Below, one piece after another: positions 24,721-37,239 of a DNA stretch of 64,000 bases; position 1 is the first letter of the stretch; every line of letters begins with the position of its first letter. Position numbers and translations under genes: made by a program. Source of the stretch: Leucaena leucocephala (lineage: Eukaryota > Streptophyta > Magnoliopsida > Fabales > Fabaceae). The notes beneath the pieces are model-generated. The model was not told the DNA's origin. It did not search any database and was given only the letters and a program-made list of their open reading frames with translations. The stretch covers positions 19,604,501-19,668,500 of the forward strand of contig CM073554.1 in assembly GCA_037074615.1 (NCBI GenBank), written 5' to 3'.

Positions 24721-24987
24721 TTGATGGAAAAAGTGCGCTGTTAACCCCTTGTCGTATAGGCCCAAGTTAGACTCGGGGTATTAGCGGGAGTCGGTTTCCC
24801 TCCCAAGCTTGACTTTTGGGGCTTGCTTTTCTCATTCCCGCGATGCTTTTAAGCTTGAAAACTCTGCTAAATCTTCTCGTGCCATTCGCTCTTCGCCCAC
24901 CGCACTTTTCAGTGTCGTACGGGCGCTTATTTATTTACAGCTACGAGCGATTGATTTCGAGAAAGAGGGAGAGAGAGAGGATAAAAA

Positions 24988-27249
24988 ATGGTGACATACG
25001 GAGGTTCTTCGGCGTCTCACCAAGCGGAGCAACTGAGACTACTCGGAAACTTTTACTTCAAGCAAGACCGTTTCGGGGCCGCCATTGATGCTTATACCCA
25101 GGTATTGTTGCTGCATTATTCAGCAAATTTCTTTTCGGGGCTTTTTTCTAGGCTTGCTTTCATTGTAAAGGTGAAATTTTTATGCCCAAAATTGATGTCT
25201 TTCTTACGTGACTCTCGCTCTTTTCTTTCTGTCCCTCTTCCTGGACTTGTTTGTTCTTAAAGGCAACCACTCTATGCCCTAACGTCCCGGTTTATTGGAC
25301 TAATCGTGCTCTGTGTCTCCGTAAGCGCAAGTATGTCTGGGCACCTGTGAGTTTAGATGTTGTTATAGTGAAGTCAATTTTTCTTGTTATCGACTCTTTA
25401 TTTGGTTTCTTTCATATGATGCCTTTCTTTGTATGATGTTATTTAGTGACTGGGCTAGAGCAGAGGAAGATAGCCGGAGAGCCATTCAACTGGACAACAA
25501 GTCGGTTAAGGTTATTAAGATCCCTTTTGTGCAGTTCCTTGATTATCCATGAGTACCCTTGCCTGTTTGATTTGCCCATATATCCTATATAATTAATTTG
25601 TTGTCTTAGTCTTAAATCAACTTTTTTTCTGGTGGTTTACAGTGGTTTGCAAAAGGGGTGTATTTTTTTTGTAAAAGCTGAGGCTTTATGAGAATCTTCA
25701 CCCTTCATGACAGTTTGTATTAATTATTTGTTGCATTTATTTAGTTGATTTCACTTTCATAGTCTTAATTTTGTTTTAGTCAAATGAGTTCCCTTTATGT
25801 ATTCTGTTTCAAAATTTATTCTAGGAGGTTTTTGATCATTATGAGCTTACCAAGCCAAAAGAGAGAAAGAATTCAAGTGAAATTTCTATACATTTGCCTG
25901 TCATGGGCTTAGCTTTAGTACATTCTTATTAACTTGTTTCTTGCAAATTGGCCATATTATCTTATGCTCATCCAAATCTTGATATGGCTATATTGCAGGC
26001 CCATTATATTTTGGGACTTGCATTGCTGCAGAGACAAGAATATATCGAAGGGGTTAGAGAATTGGAGAAGGTTTGTAACCATTGAATTGTATGTTTCTTC
26101 CTTTAAAGGAATATTCATCTCATCCAATGTGCGAGGAGATGCGATTTTTTGGCCCATTCTGATGTGTTTAACCAGCTTTGCAACTTCTTCCTCTTCCTCT
26201 TCCTCTTCTTCCACTTCATTGAATTCCCTTCTCTTTTGTCTATTTGTGTAAGCTTTTGCCTTATGCTGGTTTGTTTGTATGAAGATGCTCATATATTGAT
26301 TACGAGCTCGTATTTTTATAGGCTTTGGATATTCGGAGAGGCACCGATGCTAATGACTATATGGTAGAGGAGATCTGGCAGGAGCTTGCAAAAGCAAAAT
26401 ATCTACAGTGGGAAAATGCATTTACCAAGAGATCATGGGAATTGCAGCGTTTGAAGTACGTTTTATGCTGATTATTAGGCCTAATAGTAGTTTATATATT
26501 AAATTTGCCACTATTTACTTCATAAATTGTGTTAATTTCTCAGATTGTGATAGTGTATTTTTAAGAAAATATAGAATTTGATCAAACATTTACATGTACT
26601 CATGTCACAGAGAAGCTTGTGAGTGTGCTCTAAATGAAAAGCATTCTAAAATGGAAGGGTTTATAGATGAAGTTGAAGCTTTGCACTCACAAGAACTTAA
26701 TGCTTTACAAAGATTTTTCTCTGAAGCTGCAGAGGTCGACACGCCTACTGAGGTAAGTATAGGGCCGGTTTCTGTAATTACTATCTTCATCAAAACTTTT
26801 TTTTTCCCTTCTCAATCTCGTGAAAATGACTATATGATGTGTGATGATGATCTCGTGTCGAGTATTTTAAGGTCCCAGATTACTTATGCTGTAGAATTAC
26901 TCTCGATATTCTTCGAGATCCGGTAATTACTCCAAGTGGACATACATATGAGAGGGCAGCGATTCTTCAACACCTTCAGAGGGTAAATGTGCTTGATCAT
27001 CTGTTAATAATATTGATAGTCAGAGTCATCCCTTGCTTGATATGATTTGTAACAAGTTTGTATCTGTATGGGCTTTGTCTATCTGATGTTTGAGTGCTGC
27101 ATTTTTGTGATCAGAGTGAGTTTGATCCAATTACAAGGGAACCACTTGATGCATCACAGCTTGTATCAAACTTGGCAATAAAGGAAGCAGTTCAGGTATT
27201 CTTTGACAAACATGGTTGGGCTTACAAGAGGCAGAAAGATGATCATTGA
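24988..27249 (+). CDS. CHIP: E3 ubiquitin ligase CHIP (TPR plus U-box co-chaperone)
   Basis: Eight exons: 24988-25101, 25263-25330, 25447-25510, 25999-26070, 26322-26455, 26611-26752, 26872-26982 and 27115-27249. All have GT-AG borders and phases that join into 279 residues, close to Arabidopsis CHIP (278). Residues about 8-110 form three TPRs (AEQLRLLGNFYFKQDRFGAA; VYWTNRALCLRKRNDW; AHYILGLALLQRQEY), which bind the C-termini of HSP70 and HSP90. About 110-198 is charged and helical, probably the coiled coil (SWELQRLKEACECALNEKHS). The U-box covers about 199-270 (VPDYLCCRITLDILRDPVI, GHTYERAAILQHL, FDPITREPL). CHIP ubiquitinates chaperone-bound misfolded clients and unimported plastid preproteins in the cytosol. 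The start follows a GA-rich leader. Upstream 24727-24987 is GC-richer and holds a TAGGCCCAAG site II-like motif but no clear TATA box. Confidence 0.97.
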
Positions 27250-27424
27250 GTTTCAAGTTAACAACCGATTCTACATTTTTTGTTGCTAAATATAAGTGGG
27301 AGGTGCAGGTTCAATTAGATTTGTAATTTCTAATCATTAGTATCTATCCCTTTAATTTATAAGAAAAGAAAATGCACTGGGGATTTATTTATAAAAAGAT
27401 TGAGTGGGTAAAAATATGAAAAAT

Positions 27425-27880
27425 AGAGTTTTCATATTTGTTTTGGTTCTTTTAAAGTTTAGAAAAAAATTTATAAAAAAATAGTTTTAAAATAATTTTT
27501 AAAAAATAGCTTTTGTAAAAAAGTAGTTAGTGTTTAGATGATTATTATTAAAAAGACTTTTATAATTAAAAAAATATTAGAAATAATATAATTTTATTAA
27601 AAATACGAGACAAGATAGAAGATAGAGTGGAAAAGAGTGAAGAGAGGGTATAAGAAAAACTAAAAGTAAAATAGTAATTGAGTATTCTATAATTTTTTTT
27701 ATTGTTTTAGAAAATAATTTTAGTAGCTCATAAAAAATTTTAGTTTTAAACTACTGTTTGATCTAAAAATTGTTTTTGATAAATATAATTATTTATTTTA
27801 AAATAAATTAAAATTAAAATTTAGGCTAAAACGTTTTTTAAAATTTTAATTTGATGTTTTTCAAACTATAGTTATAGTTT
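27425..27880. repeat. Family A dispersed repeat, copy
   Basis: Contains AGTAGTTAGTGTTTAGATGA, a purine-rich block ending GAGAGGGTATAAGAAAAACT, and TTTTAGTTTTAAACTACTGT, matching the order of the copy at 2276. It lies just downstream of CHIP and may fall in or near its 3' end. Confidence 0.6.
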
Positions 27881-28711
27881 TAGTGAATCAGTAAGACCCA
27901 AATTTGTGAGTAATCGTTGTTATTGAGTTCTAATTTTGTTCAATTTTTTTTTAGAATAGAACTGTAGAGACACATTTTCTACAAGAAAGGGTTTTAATTA
28001 ATATTTGGTATTTGTATCAATCAGAGTTAGTGTAAATTAATATTTAGTATAAAACGTGTTTAAAATAATTTCAGTAATCTCACTTGCAAACAATGAAAAT
28101 AAATAAACACGATTAAACAATGATAAATATTATTCCAAAAAATAAATTCATAATAAATAATGCATTATTATCTTCCTTTCTACTTTCTAGGCAGTCTCCA
28201 ACCGTCTTTGCATCTTTTTAATATTTTTTTAGCATCCACGTCTCTATTTCTTGTTTTCATTTTTTCTTTTAAATTTTAATATGGCAGGAGTTTTTTTTTT
28301 TTTGCAAAAAAAACATGACATAGCAAAGGAGAAGAAAGGATAATGTGGGGCCTGCGAAAAAGATAGGTGTAGGGCTACAGGGAAAGGGGGTAGTGACTAT
28401 GGAACCTACGGTTAAAAAAAACAGTAGGTGTAGAACCTACAATGAAAATACAAATTAAATTTTACATAAATATTATAAAAAGTCAGTATGCACCTCAATG
28501 CAATTTTTTTTATTTTTAGAATTTAATTTATTTGGAACAATGAATCTATATAAAATAATTCATTGCTTATATTTTTTATAAAATAAATATAAAATACAAG
28601 AAGTTACTATACAGATTTTAATTTTAATTTGCACATTCTGAAATATTTAATAAATTCTATTTATATTTTTAATATGCACTTGATAAAAAAAATTATTATT
28701 TATATTTTTTT
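27881..28711. other. Gene-free
   Basis: No gene. A GC-richer patch at about 28180-28450 contains repeated GTGTAG(G/A)(G/A)C(C/T)AC-type text (AGGTGTAGGGCTACAGG, AGTAGGTGTAGAACCTAC) around short homopolymers. It may be a remnant of a MITE but has no defined ends. Confidence 0.4.
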
Positions 28712-29099
28712 AAAAAAATTAATATTTTAATCTTTCAACTAATAATTCACATATAACTCAATTCCTCAACTATAACTTAACACAATTTAATCCTAAAACC
28801 TTTGATTAGACTATAACTTAATTGTTTTTTCTTTTGTTTTTCTCCTTCTCCAGTCTTCCATTCTTGAATTACATGGAGTTGAGTTAGTAGTATTTTTATT
28901 ACCCATTCTTGCCAAATATGATAACTCAAAATGAGTTAGAAATGAAAAGGATAATAATATGAAAAATTAAAAAAATAAGAAACTAAATTATGGCTAGATA
29001 AAAAATTTAAGGATTGAGTTGCACTAAATTATAGTTAAATGATTGAGTTATAAATAAAGCAATAGTTAAATAACTAAAAGATTAATTTTCTTATTTTTT
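28712..29099. repeat. Foldback MITE-like element of about 390 bp
   Basis: The left arm (28712 to about 28840: TTAATCTTTCAACTAATAA, ATAACTCAATTCCTCAACTA) is repeated inverted at about 28975-29099 (TAAGGATTGAGTTGCAC, AATGATTGAGTTATAAATAA, AACTAAAAGATTAATTTTC). Arms are about 120 bp and imperfect, with about 130 bp between them. No coding capacity and no diagnostic ends. Confidence 0.55.
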
Positions 29100-30107
29100 T
29101 TATATTTATGTGCTAATAAATTTAAATTATGACACGTTTATATTTTAATTTATGTGAAGATAACACATTGTGAAATAACAAATAGTTCTTTATAAATTCA
29201 ATATCGACAGGTAACGAATTCTAAAATAATATGTGGAAACAAAATAAGTTGTTTTTTATGGAATAAAATAAATTGTCATTTATAGATTTTATTTTGCAAG
29301 AAGTGAAACATTTTTAAATACAATAAAAGTTGAAAGTATTAGAATTTTACACTTTATAGAAGACTAATACTTTATATTGAACTAGGCACAATTAATAATA
29401 AAATAAAATTTATAGTGTATTTTTTCAATAAAATATATTGTATTTTTTACCCTCTTAATCTTTAAAATCATTAATTTCATCAATGGAAAATGATGGCTTA
29501 ATAAATTAGAATGGCAACTCTGCAATAATTACTAACAAAACATGCTTAAATCTTGATCGTTTGATATAATCATTTTATATAAAAATGTGCTTAAGTCTTA
29601 ATTATTTAATATGATCATTTTTATATTTTAAAATTAAAATAAGTTTGCTTTGCCCACGTTTAATTGTAAAGTCACACAATTTAAATTTGTTGAATTAATA
29701 TTTTCTATTAATAAGATTAAAAGTGATAAAGATTAAGGCATATACACTTTATTATAAATTTAAATCACTAAATCTAAACTTTATGTAAAATTAGAGGAGG
29801 CAAGTATACTTTAGCAAAACAACAATGGAGGGTACAAAACTGATCATAGAGGGAAACTTGGATGCATGATTAAGTGTTTACTAACAACTCCAATAAAATC
29901 ATGATCAAGAGATATATATTTTACAATTTAGTACCATGAACATGAGTGTTTCAAGAACTTCTCTACGTTATATTTTACATATTATGCTTTTATTTGACTA
30001 CGATATAGTATACACACGGCAAAAATACTGTCTTAATTTAAACTCTCAACAACCTTAGAACAGTGGAACAGGAATCAAGAATGTACAAACTAATTTATCT
30101 TAACGAG
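29100..30107. other. Gene-free, AT-rich
   Basis: Downstream side of both CHIP and the PUB9-like gene, which converge here. I see only AT-rich DNA and no recognisable element. Confidence 0.5.
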
Positions 30108-30234
30108 AGGATCTTGATAAGGTTGTTGTCATGTGATGTAAGGATCACAGGTTCAAATCGGTTGCTTACATCTGCCTTCTATAGATCCTATCTGATAGGA
30201 GCCTTAGGTATTGGGAGGATCCTGATAAGAGAAA
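30108..30234 (+). mobile_element. Possible SINE remnant downstream of the PUB9-like gene
   Basis: GGTTGTTGTCATGTGATGTA followed by GGATCACAGGTTCAAATCGG resembles the pol III box B region of tRNA-derived SINEs with a GTCATGTGA-type body. No box A or A tail is visible, and the segment abuts the stop codon of the neighbouring gene, so it would lie in that gene's 3' untranslated region on the opposite strand. Confidence 0.3.
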
Positions 30235-33200
30235 TTATGCGGTGTGTGTAATATTAACAACCCTGTTTAGCCTCTCAAGAATTCCAGCAGCCTTCCTCTT
30301 AGCCCTTGAAGTTCCATTTTGTGCAAGCTCAGAGATTGTTCTATGTCTTTTCTCTTCTTCCTTTATCTCCTTCAACTTGATTCTGTCATACAGACAAATA
30401 GTTTGAAGGATTGCAATGCAATTCTCTTTGTTTCGTTCACAAGTGGTCTCTCTGATTAAGCTCAACAAGCAAGGAACAGCTCCAAGCTCTCCCATGTCCT
30501 GAATTGCATTCTGGTGACTCGAGAGCAGCGCGAGAATGGCTAGTAGTTCGTCGACATAAACCCGGTCAACGATCTTCTTTACAATCACCTTCACTGTGCC
30601 ATCCTTCACTGCTCTTGCCTTGTTCTCTTGAAGGACACATAAGGTAAAAATTGCTGATGCAACATCTTTCATGACTAAGGGATGCCCTTCTTCTAAAAGG
30701 TCAATCAGAGGCTTCAAGGCTCCAGATTTCCCTATAAGTTCCTTGTTTGAGTCTAGAGCCGACAATGTGAAAAGGGCGGCGGCGGCGTTGCTTCGTGTTG
30801 CGATTGTTCCTCTTCTCAATGCCCTCATGAGGAGAGGAATCACCATGGGAGTCTCTGCTACAAGCTTCTTGTTGTTGTCATGGATGGAGATGTTAAGGAG
30901 TGTTGTGATAACATCTTCTTGGAGGTCAGGGTGAACATTACCCAGAGAGTGACTACCACAGATTGGTTTAAGAAATTTGGGAATGGCACCCGCACACTCA
31001 CCGAAGAATACCCTGAAACAAGGTATTTTCTTTGTCAGAATCCGGAGCTCCTTCGCGGCGGCTTTCTGTTCGGAAAGTGCTGATGAAGACACTTTATCAA
31101 GCAAAGAAAGAAAATGACCATGATCTGCGGGTTCTATGATAGCTTCCTCATTGATAAAGTGAACATGGTTGGAAAATTCAATCCCTTGGTTTCTACACCA
31201 TTGCTCAATCATTTCCTTTATTAGGTAATTCGGAGTGAGAACAGGGTGTGAAAGGACTTGCTGTGTCCGAGGGCATGTCCGGTTCCCGGCTTTCAGCCAC
31301 TTTTGAATGAACGTTCTGTCGTACGTCTGCAGCATTAAACCAAGTTTACATATACAATTACCAAAACAGGATACAAATCAAGAACTTGTCTCGTAGTAAG
31401 AACTTCAATTCAAGTTCAATATCAGTTCCTACGTTCGCCCATTTTTTTCAATAAATGTTCAATATGTCTGCATAATTAAAACCTCCAAGCTGGCATCATA
31501 TACTATTTATCAAGGGAGGTAACAAAATAAAGCAATGTTCATAATAAGAACTTCAAATGTCCAGTTTGTTCAGTATCATCCATTCCTACATCCAGCCATT
31601 TTTCAAAAGGAAAATCATTATCAGGTTCCAAGAAAATAAATTTAATCACTAAAACATCCCCACAACAAGTTTATATAAAGACAAGTTCAACATAGGAAAT
31701 GATAAGTTCATACTGTTCATTTATTATCAGATTTTTTATTGGTTATATTTTTTCCTTGAATATTAACTTTTTCTTTAAAAAAATCTTCTACCATATGTCT
31801 GTATATCTGAAGTAAACAGGTTGGTGTGTGTGGTCTAAGGCTCTAAGCCCAACAGGAGAAAATAAAGAATGGTTAATGACTAGGATAAATAAAAAACTTC
31901 AGTGTCTCAAAATTTGTTCAGTATTATCAAATATCATTCAAGATCAATCTAAACTAGTTAAGCACAGAACAAGAAGGCTTGGGACAGAATGACAAAAAAA
32001 AATAAATTTGGGGTCCAGTAATTAACAGAAAGAAAGAGAGCTCAGAACACTAGAATGAATTCAATGATTCTCTTTTGAGGAAATGCAGTCAAAAGTTTCA
32101 CAACAAAGCTAAAATCAAACAGCTCCACTCACTCGAGCATCACGCTTTATGGACAAAGAAGAATATAATAACATTCTTTCTTTCTATTAATAAAACAAAT
32201 TCTTTCTTTTATATGCAGTTTCTTTGCCTCCACTATGGTTGTCTGAGACGTATTATCATAATTTCCTTTTCTTTTCTTTTCTTTTCTTTTCAAATGATTT
32301 ATTATTGACTGTTCAATGCTCATTTAAGTACTATGAATGATCTACCCACTAAGGAATTAACATAGGTGGTAGTGATCTCAAGAGTTCATCAAATCCTCTT
32401 ATCCAAAACAAAATAAAAAATACTTTTAAATAGATTAAAATAGTGAAATAAATTATATAATTATAAATAATATAAAAATTAATTGATTAATTTTAGTAAA
32501 TTAATAAGCATATAATATAAATTCTAAGAAATTAGATTTAGTTATAATTAACTAATTTATTTAATTTTTTAATTAATTTTAAAAAATTAATTAATTCTTT
32601 TATTAAGTAACATGGAGTATAAGATAAATGATCTGGATAAATGAATTAGGTGGAAAAAAAAAACAAAAAAGTAAAGTTTTGGGTGATGAAAAAGTGACGA
32701 ATAATTCTCTTATATCTTTCCGACCTTATCGGCCTTAGTAACGGAGCAAAAAGTGCAGAAATTCCAGGAAAAAAAGATAGAACAAGAGAGGTTATTAAAT
32801 CAGATTCTATATTCTCACTTTAATTTATTGAAATATCTTCCAATATTATCAAAATTGTTGACATAAAAAATAAAATGAGTGATATTAAAAGTACTTGAAT
32901 CTCATGATCAAAAATTAGTTATTGAATTCTTTGGCCAAAAACAAATTAATTATTGAATTGATTGAAAAGTACTAAATAAACTATCAAAAAAATTATTAAA
33001 ATACTTTTAATATCGTTGGGTTGTTTTAATTCAAAAATTAACGATGAATCTAGCATATCATTGACGGTAAAGAATACTTTACAAGGCAAGTTAAATGGTA
33101 TTGGATGACAACAATAGAAATATTTTGATAATTGAGGCCTTCAACTCAAAGCAAATATATGTAAAAAAAAAAATCAACTTAATTCTTCTATGTTGTAAGA

Positions 33201-33896
33201 AAATTAGTTTCTCAAAACTCATAATTACTCACCTATTTTAGATTAATTTTAAAACAGAGTAAATAAATAATAATTTGACAAAAGAATGACCAACTCGTTA
33301 AAACAACAGAGGAAATGCTGTATTAGTTATACATTTCAACTAAAAAATGTTTATTTCATGAAAAAAAAAAGAAAGCATTTCATCCGGAGAAAAAAAAAGG
33401 TATGGATTAGTCTGTCATTTGTCTGCAAATTTTCTCAGAAACCAAACAGATCAAAATCGCATTTCCGAATTGCATCACTGAAACAAAAATTTTCCTCAAA
33501 GAAAGAGAAAAACACGCCGGAGTATGGTTTTCCGTCAAGAGATTTACGGCAAGAGAAACCTAAAATTCAAGCACTAACCTGACCAGAAGCCACAATGACA
33601 GGATCTCTCATCATTTGCTTGGAAAGAGGGCATTTGAATTCTTCTGGGCAATTCAACCCGGTTTTATGGCGAAGCGTGAAAGACAGTGACGAAGAAGAAG
33701 ACGTCGTCGTCGATCTCGTGCTGAGCTTCAGCTGCTTCAGCAACGACAGCGTATCCATGGTCGCATCGATGGTCTCGATGTCGTAATGATCTTCATCTTC
33801 AACAATTGAGTTCACCAGTCTCTGCAACTCCTTCTTGAGCTCCATTGCCTTCGCCGTCACCGTTGGATCAGATTCCAACACTCCCGGTTTCGCCAT
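30235..33896 (-). CDS. PUB9: U-box/ARM-repeat E3 ubiquitin ligase, PUB9 type
   Basis: Two exons on the minus strand, 33579-33896 and 30235-31326, joined in phase 0 (CAG/GTTAGT and CAG/ACG) to give 469 residues; Arabidopsis PUB9 has 460. The intron splits the U-box between ASGQ and TYDR. The N-terminal 80 residues are helical and Ser/Thr-rich. The U-box runs from about 83 to 155 (CPEEFKCPLSKQMMRDPVIV, FIQKWLKAGNRTCP, LTPNYLIKEMI). ARM repeats fill about 195-440 (EDVITTLLNISIHDNN, ATRSNAAAALFTLSALDSN, PLIDLLEEGHPLVMKDVA, VDELLAILALLSSHQ). The tail is NITHTA, as in PUB9. The U-box recruits an E2 and the ARM domain usually binds substrates or receptor kinases. The 2,252-bp intron contains a MITE-like segment (32418-32630). 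No lesion seen; substrate unknown. Confidence 0.95.
32418..32630. mobile_element. Stowaway-like MITE (family C) inside the PUB9-like intron
   Basis: Shares TTTAGTTATAATTAACTAAT and the TTAATTAATTCTTTTATTA-type right end followed by ATGGAGTATAAG with the other family C copies. The left end is decayed, so the boundary is approximate. Confidence 0.45.
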
Positions 33897-36829
33897 GGGC
33901 GGATCCGAGTCGTCGGTTCGAATTTTACCAGAAATGAATCAGTTCTGAGAATGCGGAAGAAGCAGCATATGATACTGGCAAAATACACCTTTTCATCTCT
34001 CTCTTACGTGTTCTTTTCTCATATATATATATATACACACACACGCACGCACGTACGGAATGTAAATAAAAAGAATTTGAATTTAAGAGAATGGAGATTT
34101 AATTTTTTGAATTGAAAAAAATGAATTTATTAGCTGAATTTAAATACAACGAATCTTTTTTGCAATAAAAAAATAAATATTCTGTTTAGAGAAAAAAAAG
34201 GGCATCAACATTTTGATTATTAAACAGAAATAAAACATGTATATTGTACAACTAATTATACTTTAAAAATATTCATATATTTTTTTATTTTGAGATTGGT
34301 GGGCTTTTTTAAGGTTATGATGTTTTATTTATCAAAACTCAAATAATATATTTATTAAATTATACACCTCACCACCAATTTTTGGCTAATTTTTCTATCC
34401 TGTATTTATTAAATTGGATATATTTCCCTGGTCTCAAATAGAGGACACTAATTAGTTAGATGAACTAAGCTTATAGCAAAATATTTTTTTTCCAAATTTA
34501 TCTGTAATTAATTATTGGTATTTTTTTGTCAATCTTAATTTTTTTTTCTTGTGAGCGGCATTTCAAGGAAAAAAAAGACATAAAATAAAACTTAAATAGT
34601 ACTCCCTAAATATGGGATTTAATCTTGATTAAATATTTTTAGTACATGCAATTAATATAGATAATTATCACAAAAAAAAAACAAATGAATAGAGATAGTT
34701 TAAAAATAATTATTAATTTTAAAAAGAATTAATTAAAAGCTAAAGAAAATATCCAACTCCTATAGTTTGGATTATCATATCATTTTAACACGTTTCATAG
34801 CAAAAAAACAAAACGTATAACTATCAATAGGGATTAAATTTAAAGAGAGGTGATAATAATAAATTAATATTTAATTTTTTATTAAAAAATATATCTATAT
34901 ATAATGATTGTATTTGATAGAATGTCCATGCTTGGAGGGGAAAACGCAGAAGCAGGCTATATACATAATAATATAAGAAGAAAGAAAGGATAAGAATAGA
35001 AAGTGTAAGATGCCGACAATTGAAGGGAGAGAAGTTTTGTAATGTAGGAAGAATGATGAGAATAGAGGAGAGAAGGGAGCGGTGAGTCACGTGTTTTGAG
35101 GGAAAAGAAGAGATTAGAAAAGGAAGCTTGCGGGTATTATTGAATGGGCTTTGCTGACAAGTAGGCCACCTCGTCCCTCGACAGCTACCCCTTGGCTCTT
35201 CCTTCCTTCCTCCCTTCCTCCTTCTCATATCATTATTTCTTTCTTTCTTTCTTTCTTAAATTATTCATATCACATGCAAATTCCTTTCCTGAACTTTCGC
35301 TTATGAATCAGGCCGTAAGAAGAGAAGGAAGACTCATCATGACTGTCATCCCTCGAATTTTTAATATCCTTTGCTATTATATTAATATTATTTTTTTAAT
35401 TTTAAATATAATAATTAACAGTAAAATTTATTTTAACATTAAATATAATAATTTAATCTATTGTAAATTACCATGATAATAAGTAGTGTTCTATGGATTG
35501 AGATTAGTTTTTTTGTGTCCTTGCATTTGACATGATGGTGCTAATCTATTTAAATAATTACCGATCTGGCTAAAAGTATTTTGTTTTAGCTTCTTTTGCT
35601 TTTGCTATGGTTTTTATTTGTTTGTTTGTTTGTTTAAAATTATTTCTATTTAGGATGTATGTTCTGATTTAAATATCATTATAAGTTTTCTTTTGATGGC
35701 CAAAACAATATATTTTATTTCATAAATTTATAATTTTTAAAATTATTTTTGTTGATTGTATTTATTAAGGCAATATTCCATCAATAAATTAATTTCCCAT
35801 ACAAATTAAATAATTAAAATGGGTATATTAAGAAATAAATACACAATTTTGTTACAAAGAAAAAATTAATTTATATGACCTTATAATTTTATCTAATTTT
35901 GAATTAGATCTTACAATATATTTTTATTTTTATTAAATTTTTACAATTTTAACTTAACTGAGGTTGATGTAGTTTTTCAAGTAAATGATAAAAAAAAATA
36001 CAGATACTTCCATAAAAATTTAGTTAGACTATAAAATTTAATAAAAAGTTATATGGACCTAATTAGTATTAAGTGAAACTATAGTGACCCGATAAAAAAA
36101 AGCTACAAAAATTTAATTAAAAATTATATAAAACTATAAGAATATGTAAAGTATTTTTTTATTTTATAAATAATTAATTTAATTATTTTTTTAAATTTTT
36201 ATAAATTAATTATTAAATTACTATTTTTAGAAGTAGAATGAGTATGTATTTTCGGCCTGCCGAATGTTATTTTTATGAATTTCTTACTATCTTTAAATCT
36301 TATTCCCCTCATTCTAGAATGGTGATTGCATTTCTATTTAAAACCAAAACTTTATTGTGTGAAAGATGACTACAAGCATAATTATTTTAAGTAAAACAGT
36401 TATTATAAATTGTTAACAATTTCTTATCAAATTGCTTAGTTTATAAAACATCAAACCAAGAAATTAATTTGACTAAATAACAGTAAATAAAATCCGAGTC
36501 TAATTTAGAAGCATTTCAAAAATTAGAAATAAAAAAATGAACAATAGTTGATTAAGAATCCATAAAATTAATTATGGATTCATGTTTAATGAATTAATAT
36601 TTCTTACAAATTAAATTTATTAATTTAACTATCAAAATAAAAAAAATGTTTATAAATGAAACATATTTTAATAGGCACGAATAATGTTTTTATATTATAA
36701 ATTGGCCGATGATTCATATTATTATTATAATAAGTTGATTGATCATTCATATTGATAAAATAAATATTAAATAATGAATAATGAATATAAAAAGAATTAT
36801 TGGATCAGTCAGAATCATTAAGAACTGTA
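33897..36829. other. Interval with the PUB9-like promoter and otherwise no gene
   Basis: The promoter of the PUB9-like gene should occupy about 33897-34050; (TA)n and (CA)n runs lie at 34021-34044. About 34970-35340 is less AT-rich and contains TGAGTCACGTGTTTTG (a G-box CACGTG) and pyrimidine-rich CTTCCTTCCTCCCTTCC and (TTTC)n tracts, but no believable protein. The rest to 36829 is AT-rich with nothing recognised. Confidence 0.5.
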
Positions 36830-37130
36830 GAGTGACAGAGCAGTTAAGGGGGTCCCACATGGCGTGAACAGCTGGCACAGAGCGTGGGTGTTCCTTACCC
36901 TCCGTGCCAGCTGACGCTGAGGTTATGTTCCGCTACATGCGATTCCAAGGTCGCGAGTCTGACCCCCTTGTGTTGACGTGGCCGGACAGTCCTGCGGGGT
37001 TAGAAGATGATGAGCTGGAATATTTCAACACGTGTCATTCCCCTCTAACAACTCTTCAACTTGTCTTGATAAGGTTGAAAAAGTGGCTCCCGCCAGTATT
37101 TATGATTCAAGAGGGAGGCCAAATTCTAAA
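36830..37130. promoter_or_regulatory. GC-richer promoter-like island without a gene
   Basis: A 300-bp block near 50% GC in surroundings far richer in A and T. It contains GGGTCCCAC (36850-36858, TCP-type), an inverted repeat CAGCTGGCAC/GTGCCAGCTG (36869-36878 and 36904-36913) and ACACGTGT (about 37029). An 83-codon frame from 36904 has no family signature, so I treat the block as regulatory or conserved non-coding DNA, or the remnant of a lost gene. Confidence 0.4.
36869..36913. other. Perfect 10-bp stem with a structured loop
   Basis: CAGCTGGCAC and GTGCCAGCTG are exact reverse complements 25 bases apart. Inside them GGGT and ACCC can pair as well, so DNA or RNA from either strand could form a stable hairpin. 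Confidence 0.7.
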
Positions 37131-37239
37131 TACTCCCCTTTTTACATATATTTGAATATGAATTATTAAAAAAAAAATAAATATTTTATTATATTCTTAA
37201 TATAAGACTATATTAATTTTTTTATAAAAATTAAAAAAA

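Noticed and set aside
30140..30170. tRNA-like box B (GGTTCAAATCG) near the PUB9-like gene
   Set aside because: There is no acceptor stem, anticodon arm or box A; kept only as a possible SINE remnant.
33286..33582. 98-codon plus-strand frame in the PUB9-like intron
   Set aside because: It is Lys-rich low-complexity translation of A-rich intron DNA and overlaps the splice donor region on the other strand.
36904..37155. 83-codon frame in the first promoter-like island (MPADAEVMFRYMRF...)
   Set aside because: No recognisable domain, no splice context and no clear promoter; the island itself was kept, the protein was not.
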